In this document: in pieces, positions 38,022 through 47,398 of the stretch | How positions within the stretch are numbered: the stretch's first letter is position 1 | Layout of the letters: the number at the start of each line of letters is the position of its first letter | Origin: Paracoccus maritimus | Lineage (GTDB): Bacteria > Pseudomonadota > Alphaproteobacteria > Rhodobacterales > Rhodobacteraceae | Direction of reading: 5' to 3' | Length of the DNA stretch: 64,000 bases | Assembly (NCBI RefSeq): GCF_025195095.1 | Contig: NZ_JANAVZ010000001.1 | Coordinates: 62,001-126,000 of the forward strand | Made by a program: the position numbers and the translations under genes | Notes under the pieces: model-generated | The model's database searches: none | Told to the model about the DNA's origin: nothing | What the model saw: only the letters and a program-made list of their open reading frames with translations

Positions 38022-39263
38022 TCAGGCGGCGGCGGGCAGACGGCTGGGTTCCTCGCGGACTGGCAGATGGATCAGGGCCGAGAATGCGCCGACGCCGACA
38101 CCGACCCACCAGACCGCCGTGTAGTTGCCATAGGCGTCATACAGTGCCCCGCCCAGCCAGACACCAAGGAACGATCCGATCTGATGCGACAGAAACACGA
38201 AGCCATAAAGCGTGCCCATGTAGCGCAGGCCGTAGATATGCGCGACCAGCCCCGAGGTCAGCGGGACCGTGGCCAGCCACAGGGCGCCCATCACCAGCGA
38301 AAACACGATCACCGTCGCGGGCGTGATCGGGGTCAGGATGAACGCCGCCGATGCGATGGTCCGCAGGGTATAGATGCCAGCCAGCAGGTATTTCTTGGTA
38401 TAGCGCTTACCCAGCCACCCCGACAGGATCGAGCCTGCGATATTCGCAAGCCCAATCAGGCTGATGGCGATGGCCCCCAGCGCAGAAGTGGTGGTGATCC
38501 CGATCGAGGCCAGCGTGCCCAGAGGGCTGATCGGGCCGCACATCTCGGTGATCATCGCCGGGAAATGCGCGGTGATGAACCCAAGCTGATAGCCGCAGGA
38601 AAAGAAGCCCACGAAGATCATCATGTAGGACGGGTCGCGAAAGGCGCGCCGCAGCACGCTGCCCATGCTTTCTTCAAGCTCGGACCGCGTGGCGGGTTTG
38701 CCGCCGCCCAGCATCGGCAGGAACAGCAGCGTCGTCAGGACGATCGCGCCGAAGATCACGAAGACCGCCTGCCACGAATAGAATGCCAGCAGCACCTCGG
38801 CCAGCGGGGCACCGAAGACCTGACCCGCCGACCCGGCGGCGGTGGCGATTCCCAATGCCAGGCTGCGGTTCTCGTCGCTGGCGGCGCGGCCGACCACGGC
38901 CAGGATCACGCCGAAGCCGGTCCCCGCGATGCCGAATCCGACCATCACCTCCAGCAGTTGCATCGTGGCGGGGGTGGTCGCGAAGGCTGTCAGGATCAGG
39001 CCGGCGGAATACAGGATCGCGCCCAGGATGACCGCCCAACGATCACCCCAGCGTTCCGCGAATGCCCCGAAGATCGGCTGACCGATGCCCCAGGCAAGGT
39101 TCTGGATCGCGATTGCCAGGCTGAATTCTGCACGTGGCCAGCCGAATTCCTCGCCGATGGGGATCTGGAAGACCCCGAAACTGGCGCGCAGCGCGAAGTT
39201 GATCAGCAGGATCAGCGAACCGCCGATCAGGACCGGCGTGAACAGGCGGGCATTGGTGGACAT
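38022..39263 (-). CDS. MFS transporter
   Basis: 413 residues with about twelve membrane helices in two halves. Helices 1-2 show INFALRASFGVFQIPIGEEF and the signature region NLAWGIGQPIFGAFAERWGDRW, as in the oxalate/formate antiporter and monocarboxylate branch. The substrate is not identifiable. It is preceded on the same strand by lolA (120 bases) and followed by the acid phosphatase gene after 88 bases. In a methylotroph an organic-acid substrate is possible but untested. Confidence 0.9.
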   Translation of the reverse strand: MSTNARLFTPVLIGGSLILLINFALRASFGVFQIPIGEEFGWPRAEFSLAIAIQNLAWGIGQPIFGAFAERWGDRWAVILGAILYSAGLILTAFATTPATMQLLEVMVGFGIAGTGFGVILAVVGRAASDENRSLALGIATAAGSAGQVFGAPLAEVLLAFYSWQAVFVIFGAIVLTTLLFLPMLGGGKPATRSELEESMGSVLRRAFRDPSYMMIFVGFFSCGYQLGFITAHFPAMITEMCGPISPLGTLASIGITTTSALGAIAISLIGLANIAGSILSGWLGKRYTKKYLLAGIYTLRTIASAAFILTPITPATVIVFSLVMGALWLATVPLTSGLVAHIYGLRYMGTLYGFVFLSHQIGSFLGVWLGGALYDAYGNYTAVWWVGVGVGAFSALIHLPVREEPSRLPAAA

Positions 39264-39383
39264 GACATGATCCCGTGCGGCAACGTAACGTCACAGCGTT
39301 GCGATCATGTCACGAAAAGGTCAAGAGTGCTGTCGTGATACATCGTATCAGCCGGGCTGATGAATAGCCCGGCTGATTGACGC

Positions 39384-39968
39384 CTATCGCAGGACGAATT
39401 TCGAATCGGGGATCGAGGCGCCCTTGCGCATGTCGCCAAGGATGACGGTGGTTTTCTGGCCGCTGTCGTCTGTAACGATCCACTGGCGCAGTTCGGTCGG
39501 GTTGGTGAACACCATCTGGATATTGCCGTATTCCGGGTGCGCGGGATCCTGCGCCGTCACCACGGTCGAATTCTTGGCCTCGGTGTATCCCGTCACCATG
39601 TTCGCACGGCCCAGATCGACATTGCGCGCGAGGATGATCGAAAGCGGCGTCTTGGATAGCGGATAGCTTTGCGGCCCGCCATTCGATTTGGGGTCCACCA
39701 CGGTCACGTTCCCGCCCGAGGCGACGACCAGAGTCTTGTCGTTGTTGTATTCGAACCGCACCCGTCCGGGCCTGCGGATATAGACCGTCCCGGTCGAGAT
39801 CGTCCCATCCGGGTTCACCTGTGTGAATTCGGATGTCGCTGTCGTCAGGCTGTTGAGATAGCGAGATATTTCGTTCAGCGGGATCTTTTCGGCCATGGCC
39901 GGAAAGGCCAGCCCGAGGCTGAGAACGAAGGCGGCGGCGGGCGCGAGGGCGAATTTGCGTCTGTTCAT
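39384..39968 (-). CDS. lolA: Outer-membrane lipoprotein carrier LolA
   Basis: 194 residues from the ATG at 39968, which starts the signal peptide MNRRKFALAPAAAFVLSLGL. The LolA pattern is visible: SEFTQVNPDGTISTGTVYIR, RPGRVRFEYNNDKTLVVASG and a C-terminal VFTNPTELRQWIVTDDSGQ. It ferries lipoproteins from LolCDE across the periplasm to the outer membrane. A hydrophobic twin of phospholipid-handling LolA-like proteins cannot be excluded. It is divergent from phoD across a 239-base gap in which no clear Pho box was found. Confidence 0.88.
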   Translation of the reverse strand: MNRRKFALAPAAAFVLSLGLAFPAMAEKIPLNEISRYLNSLTTATSEFTQVNPDGTISTGTVYIRRPGRVRFEYNNDKTLVVASGGNVTVVDPKSNGGPQSYPLSKTPLSIILARNVDLGRANMVTGYTEAKNSTVVTAQDPAHPEYGNIQMVFTNPTELRQWIVTDDSGQKTTVILGDMRKGASIPDSKFVLR

Positions 39969-40207
39969 GGCGCCGATCATATCCTTTTCGTTTCACAGTG
40001 CACATCACGTCTGGCGGATGGCACCGGGCGCGAACGCTCTCGCGGGTGTGAGGGTTCCGGCTGATCCGGGCCTTTGGCGGATCACGCACGCCCACGGTCC
40101 TGTCGCCCGTCGCGCGATGGTCACGAAACTGCCGCGTTGCTGACGCCGTTCGGTCACGTTTCATGCCTATCCCTGCGGTCAGTATCCAGCCGACAGGAGC
40201 CAGACGC

Positions 40208-41770
40208 ATGACCCTCATCCGTCCCCGAATGACTCGCCGCAGCCTGCTGATGTCCGGGCTGGCCACGACCTCGATCCTGGCCATGCCGGCGATCAGCCGG
40301 GCGTCGTCGCGACCGGTCTTTACCCATGGTGTGCAGTCGGGCGATATCACAGCGCAGGGCGGCATGGTCTGGACCCGCGCCGACCGCCCGGCCCGGATCG
40401 CGGTCGAGGTCGCCACGAATGAAGGCTTCCAGAATGCCCGCCAGGTCGCCGCGCTGAACGCGCTTCCCGAAAGCGACTACGCCGTCAAGGCGATGCTCGA
40501 GGGGATCGAGGGCGATCAGACCGTTTTCTATCGCCTGACCGCCACCGATCTGTCCGACAGCAACGCCCGCAGCGAACCGGTCGTTGGCCGGTTCCGCGCC
40601 GCGCCGACCACCCGCCGCGACATCCGTTTCGTCTGGTCGGGCGACACCGCCGGACAGGGCTGGGGGATCGACGACGAAGGGATGCGGACCTATGCGACGA
40701 TGGCCGCGCATCAGCCGGACTTCTTCATCCATTCGGGCGACACGATCTATGCCGACGGCCCGATGCAGGATGAGGTCGAGATCGAGGGCGGCATCTGGCG
40801 CAACACGGTCCTGACCGATGAGGTGCGCAAAGTCGCAGAAACGCTGGACGAATTCCGCGGCCGGTGGAAATACAACCAGATGGACCGGCACGCGCAGGCC
40901 ATGTCGGCCATGGTTCCGACCCTGTTCCAGTGGGATGACCACGAGGTGGTCAACAACTGGTCACCCGGCAAGGACCTGACCGGCGACGATCGCTATACGG
41001 AAAAATCCGTGGCGCTGCTGACCGCCCGCGCGCAGCGTGCCTTCCACGAAATGACGCCGATCAGCTATTCTCCGTCGGAACCCGGCCGCGTCTATCGCAA
41101 GATCGCCTATGGTCCGCTGCTGGACATCTTCTTCCTCGATCTGCGCAGCTATCGCGGCGCCAATAGCGAGGGCATGGAAAATGAGGTCACGGCCCAGTCG
41201 CAGGTTCTGGGCAGGGCGCAGATGGACTGGCTGAAATCCGCACTGAAATCCTCGAACGCCACCTGGAAGGTCATCGCCTGTGATATGCCGATCGGTCTGT
41301 GCGTCTGGGACAAGGTGTCCGAGGATCAGAAGTTCGTCGAGGCGGTCGCGAATGGCGACAACGCGGCGCCCAAGGGTCGCGAACTGGAATTCGCGCAGCT
41401 TCTGCGTTTCATCCGCGACGAGGCCATTCGCAACACGGTGTGGCTGACCGCCGATGTGCATTACACCGCCGCGCATGAATACCATCCCGACCGTGCAAGC
41501 TTTCAGGAATTCGATCCGTTCTGGGAATTCGTGTCGGGGCCGCTGCATGCCGGGACGTTCGGCCCGAACGATCTGGACATGACCTTCGGACCCGAGGTCA
41601 AGTTCGTGAAGGCCCCTGCCGACGGGCAGGTGAACCTGCCGCCTTCGGCCGGGATGCAGTTCTTCGGGCTGGTCGATATCGACGGCGCGACGGAACAGAT
41701 GACCGTGCGGTTGATGGATCGCGCCGATCAGGAACTTTGGTCGGTCACGCTGGACCCGCAGCAGGCCTAG
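40208..41770 (+). CDS. phoD: PhoD-family alkaline phosphatase/phosphodiesterase (Tat substrate)
   Basis: 520 residues from the ATG at 40208, after CAGGAG. The N-terminus has a twin-arginine signal (MTRRSLLMSG), then FTHGVQSGDITAQGGMVWTR, the PhoD N-terminal domain. Metal-site segments include VWSGDTAGQGWG, FFIHSGDTIYADGP, FQWDDHEVVNNW and WLTADVHYTAAHEY. PhoD releases phosphate from mono- and diesters outside the cytoplasm, using calcium and iron. It usually responds to phosphate starvation. A strong hairpin separates it from convergent ectD. Confidence 0.94.
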   Translation: MTLIRPRMTRRSLLMSGLATTSILAMPAISRASSRPVFTHGVQSGDITAQGGMVWTRADRPARIAVEVATNEGFQNARQVAALNALPESDYAVKAMLEGIEGDQTVFYRLTATDLSDSNARSEPVVGRFRAAPTTRRDIRFVWSGDTAGQGWGIDDEGMRTYATMAAHQPDFFIHSGDTIYADGPMQDEVEIEGGIWRNTVLTDEVRKVAETLDEFRGRWKYNQMDRHAQAMSAMVPTLFQWDDHEVVNNWSPGKDLTGDDRYTEKSVALLTARAQRAFHEMTPISYSPSEPGRVYRKIAYGPLLDIFFLDLRSYRGANSEGMENEVTAQSQVLGRAQMDWLKSALKSSNATWKVIACDMPIGLCVWDKVSEDQKFVEAVANGDNAAPKGRELEFAQLLRFIRDEAIRNTVWLTADVHYTAAHEYHPDRASFQEFDPFWEFVSGPLHAGTFGPNDLDMTFGPEVKFVKAPADGQVNLPPSAGMQFFGLVDIDGATEQMTVRLMDRADQELWSVTLDPQQA

Positions 41771-41793
41771 GTCGCTGCCGTCCGTGGCTGAAA

Positions 41794-41814
41794 GCGGCGC
41801 CCATCGGGCGCCGC
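41794..41814. terminator. Bidirectional hairpin between phoD and ectD
   Basis: GCGGCGCCC (41794-41802) pairs perfectly with GGGCGCCGC (41806-41814) around ATC. On the minus strand it is followed by TTTC. It lies 23 bases after phoD and nine bases after ectD, so it may end both transcripts. Confidence 0.6.
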
Positions 41815-41823
41815 CATGACGTT

Positions 41824-42762
41824 TCAGGCCAGCCGGTCGCGCCGCACGTCCAGAGCACGGACCCTGCCGCGATGCGATAGGAAGGCCGGGCGCGGTTTCG
41901 GTGCGGCGAACGGCGCCTGAACCGCGTTCGACACCGCGTTATAGACGAAGAACGCGTTCGAGCGCGGGAACGGGGTCACGTTGCCGTTCGATGCGTGCAG
42001 CGTGTTGCACTCGAAAAAGATCACCGTGCCGGCGGGTCCAGTCGCGGCGTCAAGGCCGCTTTCCTCGGCCAGGCGTTCCAGGATCGCCGACGATGGCACA
42101 CCGATTTCCTGCTTCTTCAGGCTGGACTTGTGGTTGTCGTCGGGCGTCTCGCCCTTGCAGGCGATGAAGTGCCGGTGCGAACCGGGGATCAGCATCAGCG
42201 GACCGTTCAGCGCGGAATTGTCGGTCAGCAGGACCGAGGCCGACACGGCGCGCATCCGGGGCATGCCGTCTTCGGCGTGCCATGTTTCGAAATCCGAATG
42301 CCAATAGAACTCTTTCCCCGTGAAGCCGGGTTTGTAGTTCAGGCGGCTTTGATGCAGATAGACCTCGTCCCCCAGCAGGAAGCGCGCGGTGTCCGCCAGC
42401 CGCGCATCGCGGGCCAGACGTGCGAACACGTCGCTGTGGTCGTCCAGCCGAAAGACGGTGCGGACGGCATCCGTGCCCGGTTCGGTGACCAGATCCTCGG
42501 TCCTGATGGACGAGGCATCGGCACGGATCTCGGCCGAGGCGTCGATCAGCTTGCGGACTTCATCCGGGCTGAACAGATTCCGCCGGATCAGATAGCCCTT
42601 GTCTTCATAGCTTCGCGCCTCATCGCGGCTGATCGGGGCAGATTCGGACCAGTCGGACCAGATCACCGGATCAACGCGCGGGGTGCTTTTTTCCTGGTCG
42701 GGCAGGCGGGTAGGATAGATGTCCTGCGCCGCGAACTGTGTCTCGTGGTGCATGACGTTCAT
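41824..42762 (-). CDS. ectD: Ectoine hydroxylase
   Basis: 312 residues from the ATG at 42762, which follows AAGGAGGAA. This is a PhyH-type iron(II)/2-oxoglutarate oxygenase. FYWHSDFETWHAEDGMPRMR is the EctD signature with the HxD iron ligands; the distal ligand is in CNTLHASNGN, followed by RSNAFFVYNAVSN. It converts ectoine to 5-hydroxyectoine, an osmoprotectant. ectABC are not adjacent, so ectoine is made elsewhere in the genome or taken up. A dyad 216-244 bases upstream may be its operator. Confidence 0.95.
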   Translation of the reverse strand: MNVMHHETQFAAQDIYPTRLPDQEKSTPRVDPVIWSDWSESAPISRDEARSYEDKGYLIRRNLFSPDEVRKLIDASAEIRADASSIRTEDLVTEPGTDAVRTVFRLDDHSDVFARLARDARLADTARFLLGDEVYLHQSRLNYKPGFTGKEFYWHSDFETWHAEDGMPRMRAVSASVLLTDNSALNGPLMLIPGSHRHFIACKGETPDDNHKSSLKKQEIGVPSSAILERLAEESGLDAATGPAGTVIFFECNTLHASNGNVTPFPRSNAFFVYNAVSNAVQAPFAAPKPRPAFLSHRGRVRALDVRRDRLA

Positions 42763-42977
42763 GACGGTATTCCTCCTTGGAATGCGATTTTCATGTGCGG
42801 ACCGGAAAGGGTCCGACGCTGCGCGTGGTCGCACGGACGGGATTGACCTGACCGGATCGGAACGTGGCGGCTTCAGCCGGTGATCCGGATGGCACCCGTG
42901 TTCAGGTGCTTTCGGTCGATCTGCGCGCCTTCAAGACGGCATGTCTGTCCGCTTGCGCTGCACCGGGAACGTGACGA

Positions 42978-43005
42978 TCACAAGCCCCAAGATCAACCCT
43001 TGTGA
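42978..43005. promoter_or_regulatory. Inverted repeat upstream of ectD
   Basis: TCACAAG (42978-42984) and CTTGTGA (42999-43005) are perfect 7-bp arms with starts 21 bases apart, two helical turns. They lie in the 278-base gap between ectD and ubiH. The rest of this gap shows no gene or other convincing signal. An operator for ectD is possible. Confidence 0.4.
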
Positions 43006-43040
43006 CCTTCGACTTGATTAAGATCAGCTTTGGGTTGCCT

Positions 43041-44264
43041 TCACAAAGCCCGGCCGGCAAGCAGTCTTGGCATAGGATCCACCGCCAGCCCGGCCGCCTG
43101 GCGCATGAAACCGCGCCGCAACGCGGGCACCGCGGTCACCGCGCCCATACCCAGACCGCGTGCCGCGCGCAGCAGCGGGTTGTCGTTGCCGAACAGGCTG
43201 TTCACCGCGTCCATTCCCAGCGCCAGCGAGGTCGCGTCGAAGCGACGCCAGCCCTGATATCGCTCTAGCACCGGATCCGCGCCGATATCCTCGCCCCGGC
43301 GCGCGGCGTCGACCAGCGTTTCGGCCAGCGCGGCGACATCGCGCAATCCAAGATTCAGCCCCTGGCCGGCGATCGGATGCACGCCGTGGGCGGCATCGCC
43401 AACCAGGGCGATGCGTGGTGCGACATAGGTTTCGGCCAGCGACAGGCTGAGCGGATACGAGAATCGCTGCCCGGCGAGACCGATCCCGCCCAGATAGTCG
43501 CCAAAGCGAGGACGCAGCACGTCCAGAAAGGCGCTGTCAGGAAGGGCGGCGATCGCCTTGGCGTTGTCATCGGTTTCCGACCAGACGACGCTGCTGCGAT
43601 TCCCCGGCAGAGGCAGAATCGCCAGCGGGCCGGTCGGCATGAAATATTGCTGGGCGATGCCATGATGCGGCAGGTCGTGGTCAATGGCCGCGACCAGTGC
43701 GGTCTGGCCGTAGTCCCAGCCGTGCCGTGCGATTCCGGTCCGCGTCGCGACGCCGGATCCGCGCCCGTCCGCGCCGACCAGAAGGCGCGCGGTCATCCGC
43801 CGCCCGTCGGACAGCATTGCAGTCACGGTGGCAGGTCCGGATTGCTGTCCGGTGACCGAGACGCCAGAAAGATGGGTGACGCGGCCTGTCATCGCCGTCA
43901 AAAGCGCACGATACAGGAACCGGTCCTCAAGCATGTGCCCGACGGGGCCTTCCTCGATCTCGGCACTGTCGAAATGCAGGAAGAACGGGGCTGCGCCGTC
44001 TCCGGGTTGGCCTTGCGCCGCCTTGACCTCAAGGATCGGCTGGCTGTGCGGGGCCACATCGTCCCACAATCCCAGCGCCTTCAGCAGGCGCTGGGACGCG
44101 ATGGCCAGCGCATAGGCACGCCCGTCGAATTCCTCGCTGGCCCGCGCATCTGCGGGGCGCGGATCGATAACCGCAACGTGCAACCCCGCACTGGCCAGGG
44201 CCAGGGCCAGGGTCGGGCCGTTCAACCCGCCGCCTGCGATCAGAACATCGACATCGGTTTCCAT
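43041..44264 (-). CDS. ubiH: UbiH/UbiF/COQ6-family ubiquinone-biosynthesis hydroxylase
   Basis: 407 residues. The FAD-binding N-terminus is DVLIAGGGLNGPTLALALAS; LVGADGRGSGVATRTG is the DG motif; and VGDAAHGVHPIAGQGLNLGL is the second FAD motif of the family. Members hydroxylate the ubiquinone ring; which position (UbiH, UbiF, UbiI or a broad UbiL type) cannot be told. It is followed downstream by the ectD gap and preceded by the SDR gene on the same strand with a 95-base gap. Confidence 0.88.
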   Translation of the reverse strand: METDVDVLIAGGGLNGPTLALALASAGLHVAVIDPRPADARASEEFDGRAYALAIASQRLLKALGLWDDVAPHSQPILEVKAAQGQPGDGAAPFFLHFDSAEIEEGPVGHMLEDRFLYRALLTAMTGRVTHLSGVSVTGQQSGPATVTAMLSDGRRMTARLLVGADGRGSGVATRTGIARHGWDYGQTALVAAIDHDLPHHGIAQQYFMPTGPLAILPLPGNRSSVVWSETDDNAKAIAALPDSAFLDVLRPRFGDYLGGIGLAGQRFSYPLSLSLAETYVAPRIALVGDAAHGVHPIAGQGLNLGLRDVAALAETLVDAARRGEDIGADPVLERYQGWRRFDATSLALGMDAVNSLFGNDNPLLRAARGLGMGAVTAVPALRRGFMRQAAGLAVDPMPRLLAGRAL

Positions 44265-44359
44265 GACCGAAGATCAAGCACGCCGTGCCGGCAAAGTCCA
44301 TGCGACCTGTCGGCACCGACCCTGCCCCGTCGCGAACGTGGCGGGGCAGGTGGGTGCCG

Positions 44360-45220
44360 TCACGATCCAGCGCGCTCGGCGTCCAGGATGGCCCGCAACG
44401 CGCTTCGATAATCGGGATAGCGTAGCGTGACCCCCAGTTCACGCTTGATCCTGTCGTTCCGCACCCGTTTGCTGTCGGCATAGAAGGACCGCGCCATCGG
44501 TCCAAGATCGGCCTTCTCGAAATCAACCGCTGGCGGGACGGGCACCGCCAACATCTCGGCCGCGCAGGCGATGATGTCCTGCGGCGGTGCGGGCTGATCG
44601 TCGCACAGATTATAGATCGCCCCCGGATTCGGCGCCTTGATCGAGGCCAGCAGCACCTGTGCGATATCCTCGGCATGAATGCGCGAAAAGACTTGTCCGG
44701 GTTTGATGACGCGCTGCGCCGTTCCACTACGCAGCTTGGCGAAGGGACCGCGACCCGGGCCGTAGATGCCGGCCAGCCGGAAGATGTGCAGCGGCAGATC
44801 GTGGGCACGGGCCAGATCCTGCCACGCAACCTCGGCCGCGACGCGGGCGCGGCCACGTGATGTGGACGGCGCGGGGGGCGTCGTCTCGTCGACCCAGCCA
44901 CCGCCCGCGTCGCCATAGACCCCGGTCGTGGAAAGATAGCCCAGCCATTGCGGCGTGCCGCAAGACAGTTCATCCGAGAAGGCGGCCAGAACGGGATCGC
45001 CGTTCTCGCCCGGCGCGGCCGAGATCAGGATCGCGTCGGCGCGTGCGATGGCGGCGCGCACGGCGTCGTCCTGACCCGGCCAGACGATCGGCGTCGCACC
45101 TGCAGCAGCGACCCGTGCGGCATCGCTGCGCGTGGTGCCGGTGACGGTCCAGCCTTGCGCGATCAGAAGCGGCGTCAAGAACCCCGCGGAATAGCCGTGA
45201 CCCAGGATCAGCATGTTCAT
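44360..45220 (-). CDS. NAD-dependent epimerase/dehydratase-like SDR (YeeZ-type)
   Basis: 286 residues from the ATG at 45220. The N-terminal nucleotide-binding segment is MLILGHGYSAGFLTPLLIAQ, a GxGxxxG relative, followed by GTTRS; YLSTTGVYGD and FRLAGIYGPGRGPF resemble the extended-SDR active-site regions. It matches the atypical SDR5/YeeZ-like group. No substrate can be assigned. The open frame extends far upstream antisense to amn, which I regard as a shadow. It is divergent from amn with 96 bases between the starts. Confidence 0.85.
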   Translation of the reverse strand: MNMLILGHGYSAGFLTPLLIAQGWTVTGTTRSDAARVAAAGATPIVWPGQDDAVRAAIARADAILISAAPGENGDPVLAAFSDELSCGTPQWLGYLSTTGVYGDAGGGWVDETTPPAPSTSRGRARVAAEVAWQDLARAHDLPLHIFRLAGIYGPGRGPFAKLRSGTAQRVIKPGQVFSRIHAEDIAQVLLASIKAPNPGAIYNLCDDQPAPPQDIIACAAEMLAVPVPPAVDFEKADLGPMARSFYADSKRVRNDRIKRELGVTLRYPDYRSALRAILDAERAGS

Positions 45221-45316
45221 GACGGCAACGTAACGGGACTGATCGTCGGGCACCAGATGCTTGCCTGCGGGCCGCCGCACTGGCAGGATTCGCGCCATCA
45301 GAAGGATGACGATAGA

Positions 45317-46801
45317 ATGGACATGGATTCCCGGTTCCTGCCGGTCGAGACGCCCGAACCCTCGGCGCGCGAACAGTTCACCGACGCGCGCGAAGCCGTC
45401 GCCCGGTTGCGGCAGCTTTATGCCGAGTCGACCGATTTTCTGCTGGCGCATTTCACCCGGCTGATCGACGGCGAACAGCCGCGCGCCCGCTATCGCGCCT
45501 ATTACCCGGAATTGCGCCTGACGGTGGCCAGCCATCCACAGGTCGATTCGCGGCTGTCCTTTGGTCATGTGGTGGCACCGGGCAGCTATGCGGCGACGAT
45601 CACTCGCCCAGACCTGTTCGAGAATTACCTGACCGAACAGTTCGGCCTGCTGATCCGCAATCACGCCGTGCCGGTGACCGTCGGTCCCAGCGAGACGCCG
45701 ATGCCGGTGCATTTCGCCGTCGCCGCGCAAAGCGATCTGGCGGTGCCGCAGGAAGGTGTTCTGGATTTTTCGCTGCGTGACGTGTTCGACGTACCCGATC
45801 TGAACACCATGAACGACGACATCGTCAACGGCGTGGCCGCGCCGCTGTCCGACGGTGCGCAGCACCTTGCGGCCTTTACCGCGCAGCGGGTCGATTATTC
45901 CCTGGCGCGGCTGCAGCACTATACCGCGACCGCCGCCGAGCATTTCCAGAACTTCGTCCTGTTCACCAACTATCAGTTCTATGTGGACGAGTTCGAGGCC
46001 TTCGCCCGCCGTGCGCTGGCCGATCCCGCCTTGGGCTATACCGGCTTTGTCGCGCCCGGAAATCAGCAGATCACTGACGCCGAGGATCCGCTGACGCCGC
46101 TGCCGAAGATGCCGCAGATGCCCGCATATCACCTGAAACGCGAGGCCGGGCAGGGTATCACGCTGGTCAATATCGGCGTGGGGCCGTCCAATGCGAAGAC
46201 CGCGACCGATCATATCGCGGTGCTGCGTCCGCATGCGTGGCTGATGGTCGGCCACTGCGCGGGGCTGCGGAATTCGCAAAGTCTTGGCGATTTCGTGCTG
46301 GCGCATGCCTATCTGCGCGAAGATCACGTCCTGGACGACGATCTGCCGGTCTGGGTCCCGATCCCGGCACTGGCCGAGGTGCAGGTGGCCCTGCAGGAAG
46401 CCGTTGCCGAGGTCACCCAGCTGGACGGCTACGAGTTGAAGCGGATCATGCGGACCGGGACCGTCGCCACGATCGACAACCGCAACTGGGAGTTGCGCGA
46501 CCAGTCCGGACCGGTGCATCGGCTGTCGCTGTCGCGCGCCGTTGCATTGGACATGGAAAGCGCGACCATCGCGGCGAACGGGTTCCGTTTCCGGGTCCCC
46601 TATGGCACATTGCTATGCGTCAGCGACAAGCCCTTGCACGGCGAACTGAAGCTGCCCGGCATGGCCACGGATTTCTACCGGACGCAGGTCGCCAACCATC
46701 TGCTGATCGGCATCAGGGCGATGGAGAAATTGCGCGAAATGCCGCTGGAACGGATCCATTCGCGCAAATTGCGGTCGTTCAGCGAAACAGCCTTTCTTTG
46801 A
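45317..46801 (+). CDS. amn: AMP nucleosidase
   Basis: 494 residues from the ATG at 45317, close to the 484 of E. coli Amn. The family N-terminal domain contains RYRAYYPELRLTVASHPQVD and SRLSFGHVVAPGSY; the phosphorylase-like C-terminal domain has VNIGVGPSNAKTATDHIAVL, MVGHCAGLRNSQSLGDFVLA and ALDMESATIAANGFRFRVPY. It splits AMP into adenine and ribose 5-phosphate, helping set adenylate levels. The long upstream extension of the frame is antisense to the SDR gene and is rejected. Confidence 0.95.
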   Translation: MDMDSRFLPVETPEPSAREQFTDAREAVARLRQLYAESTDFLLAHFTRLIDGEQPRARYRAYYPELRLTVASHPQVDSRLSFGHVVAPGSYAATITRPDLFENYLTEQFGLLIRNHAVPVTVGPSETPMPVHFAVAAQSDLAVPQEGVLDFSLRDVFDVPDLNTMNDDIVNGVAAPLSDGAQHLAAFTAQRVDYSLARLQHYTATAAEHFQNFVLFTNYQFYVDEFEAFARRALADPALGYTGFVAPGNQQITDAEDPLTPLPKMPQMPAYHLKREAGQGITLVNIGVGPSNAKTATDHIAVLRPHAWLMVGHCAGLRNSQSLGDFVLAHAYLREDHVLDDDLPVWVPIPALAEVQVALQEAVAEVTQLDGYELKRIMRTGTVATIDNRNWELRDQSGPVHRLSLSRAVALDMESATIAANGFRFRVPYGTLLCVSDKPLHGELKLPGMATDFYRTQVANHLLIGIRAMEKLREMPLERIHSRKLRSFSETAFL

Positions 46802-46821
46802 CGCAACGTCAAGTGCGCGCC

Positions 46822-46845
46822 GAATCGCGGCAATTCGCGCGATTC
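46822..46845 (+). repeat. Hairpin after amn
   Basis: GAATCGCG (46822-46829) and CGCGATTC (46838-46845) are perfect eight-base arms around an eight-base loop, 21 bases after amn. No U-run follows. It may help end the amn transcript before hup. Confidence 0.4.
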
Positions 46846-46953
46846 GCGAAAAATGCTTGATCTGCCGGTCAAAACCGTGTGTAGCAGGCGATATGCCGCA
46901 AAAGGCGCAATTGATGGGCCCATAAAAGAGCAGGGCAAGAGGAGACAGAGACT

Positions 46954-47253
46954 ATGGCTACGCCTTCCGCAAAACCGATGACCAAGACCCAACTGGTGGC
47001 CACGCTGGCCGAAGAGATGGGCTCGGACAAGAAGTCGGCATCGGCTGCCCTTGACGCTATCGCTTCGGTTGTGACCCGTGAAGTCGCGAACGGCGGCGCC
47101 GTCACCCTGCCCGGCATCGGCAAGATCGCCTGCCGCGCCCGCCCCGAGCGTCAGGTGCGCAACCCGCAGACCCAGGAAATGATGACCAAGCCGGCTGACA
47201 AGCAGGTCAAGGTCACCGTCGCCAAGGCCCTGAAGGACAGCGTCAACAGCTGA
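46954..47253 (+). CDS. hup: HU-family DNA-binding protein
   Basis: 99 residues. The HU/IHF fold is visible: TKTQLVATLAEEMGSDKKSA, VTLPGIGKIACRARPERQVR (the arm with R-NP) and VKVTVAKALKDSV. Here the DNA-intercalating region reads RNPQTQEMM, near the usual RNPxTGE. A short extension precedes the usual M(T)K start. It binds and bends DNA non-specifically as part of the nucleoid. It is well separated from amn (152 bases, no gene) and has its own terminator, suggesting a single-gene unit. Confidence 0.93.
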   Translation: MATPSAKPMTKTQLVATLAEEMGSDKKSASAALDAIASVVTREVANGGAVTLPGIGKIACRARPERQVRNPQTQEMMTKPADKQVKVTVAKALKDSVNS

Positions 47254-47274
47254 TCCGACACCACGAACCGTATG

Positions 47275-47312
47275 AAGGGGTCGTACCATCGGGTGCGGCC
47301 CCTTTTGTTTTT
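47275..47312 (+). terminator. Rho-independent terminator of hup
   Basis: AAGGGGTCG (47275-47283) pairs with CGGCCCCTT (47296-47304), nine pairs with one G-U, followed by TTGTTTTT. It is 21 bases after the hup stop. Confidence 0.88.
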
Positions 47313-47398
47313 CGTGAAAGCCCTTTGCCGCCGGGTCTTTCCGCGGCTTGCGGGCTCTGCTACCCCATCGTTGCATGATCTGCAGAAGGGCTTGGCCG

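Noticed and set aside
39969..40207. Pho box in the lolA-phoD gap
   Set aside because: Only weak matches to CTGTCAT-type repeats were seen, not a convincing pair.
44948..46519. Very long overlapping frames antisense to amn and the SDR gene (the minus-strand frame reaches 46519 and the plus-strand frame starts at 44948)
   Set aside because: GC-rich codon bias keeps the antisense frame open. Only the parts 44360-45220 (minus) and 45317-46801 (plus) show protein families; the extensions do not.
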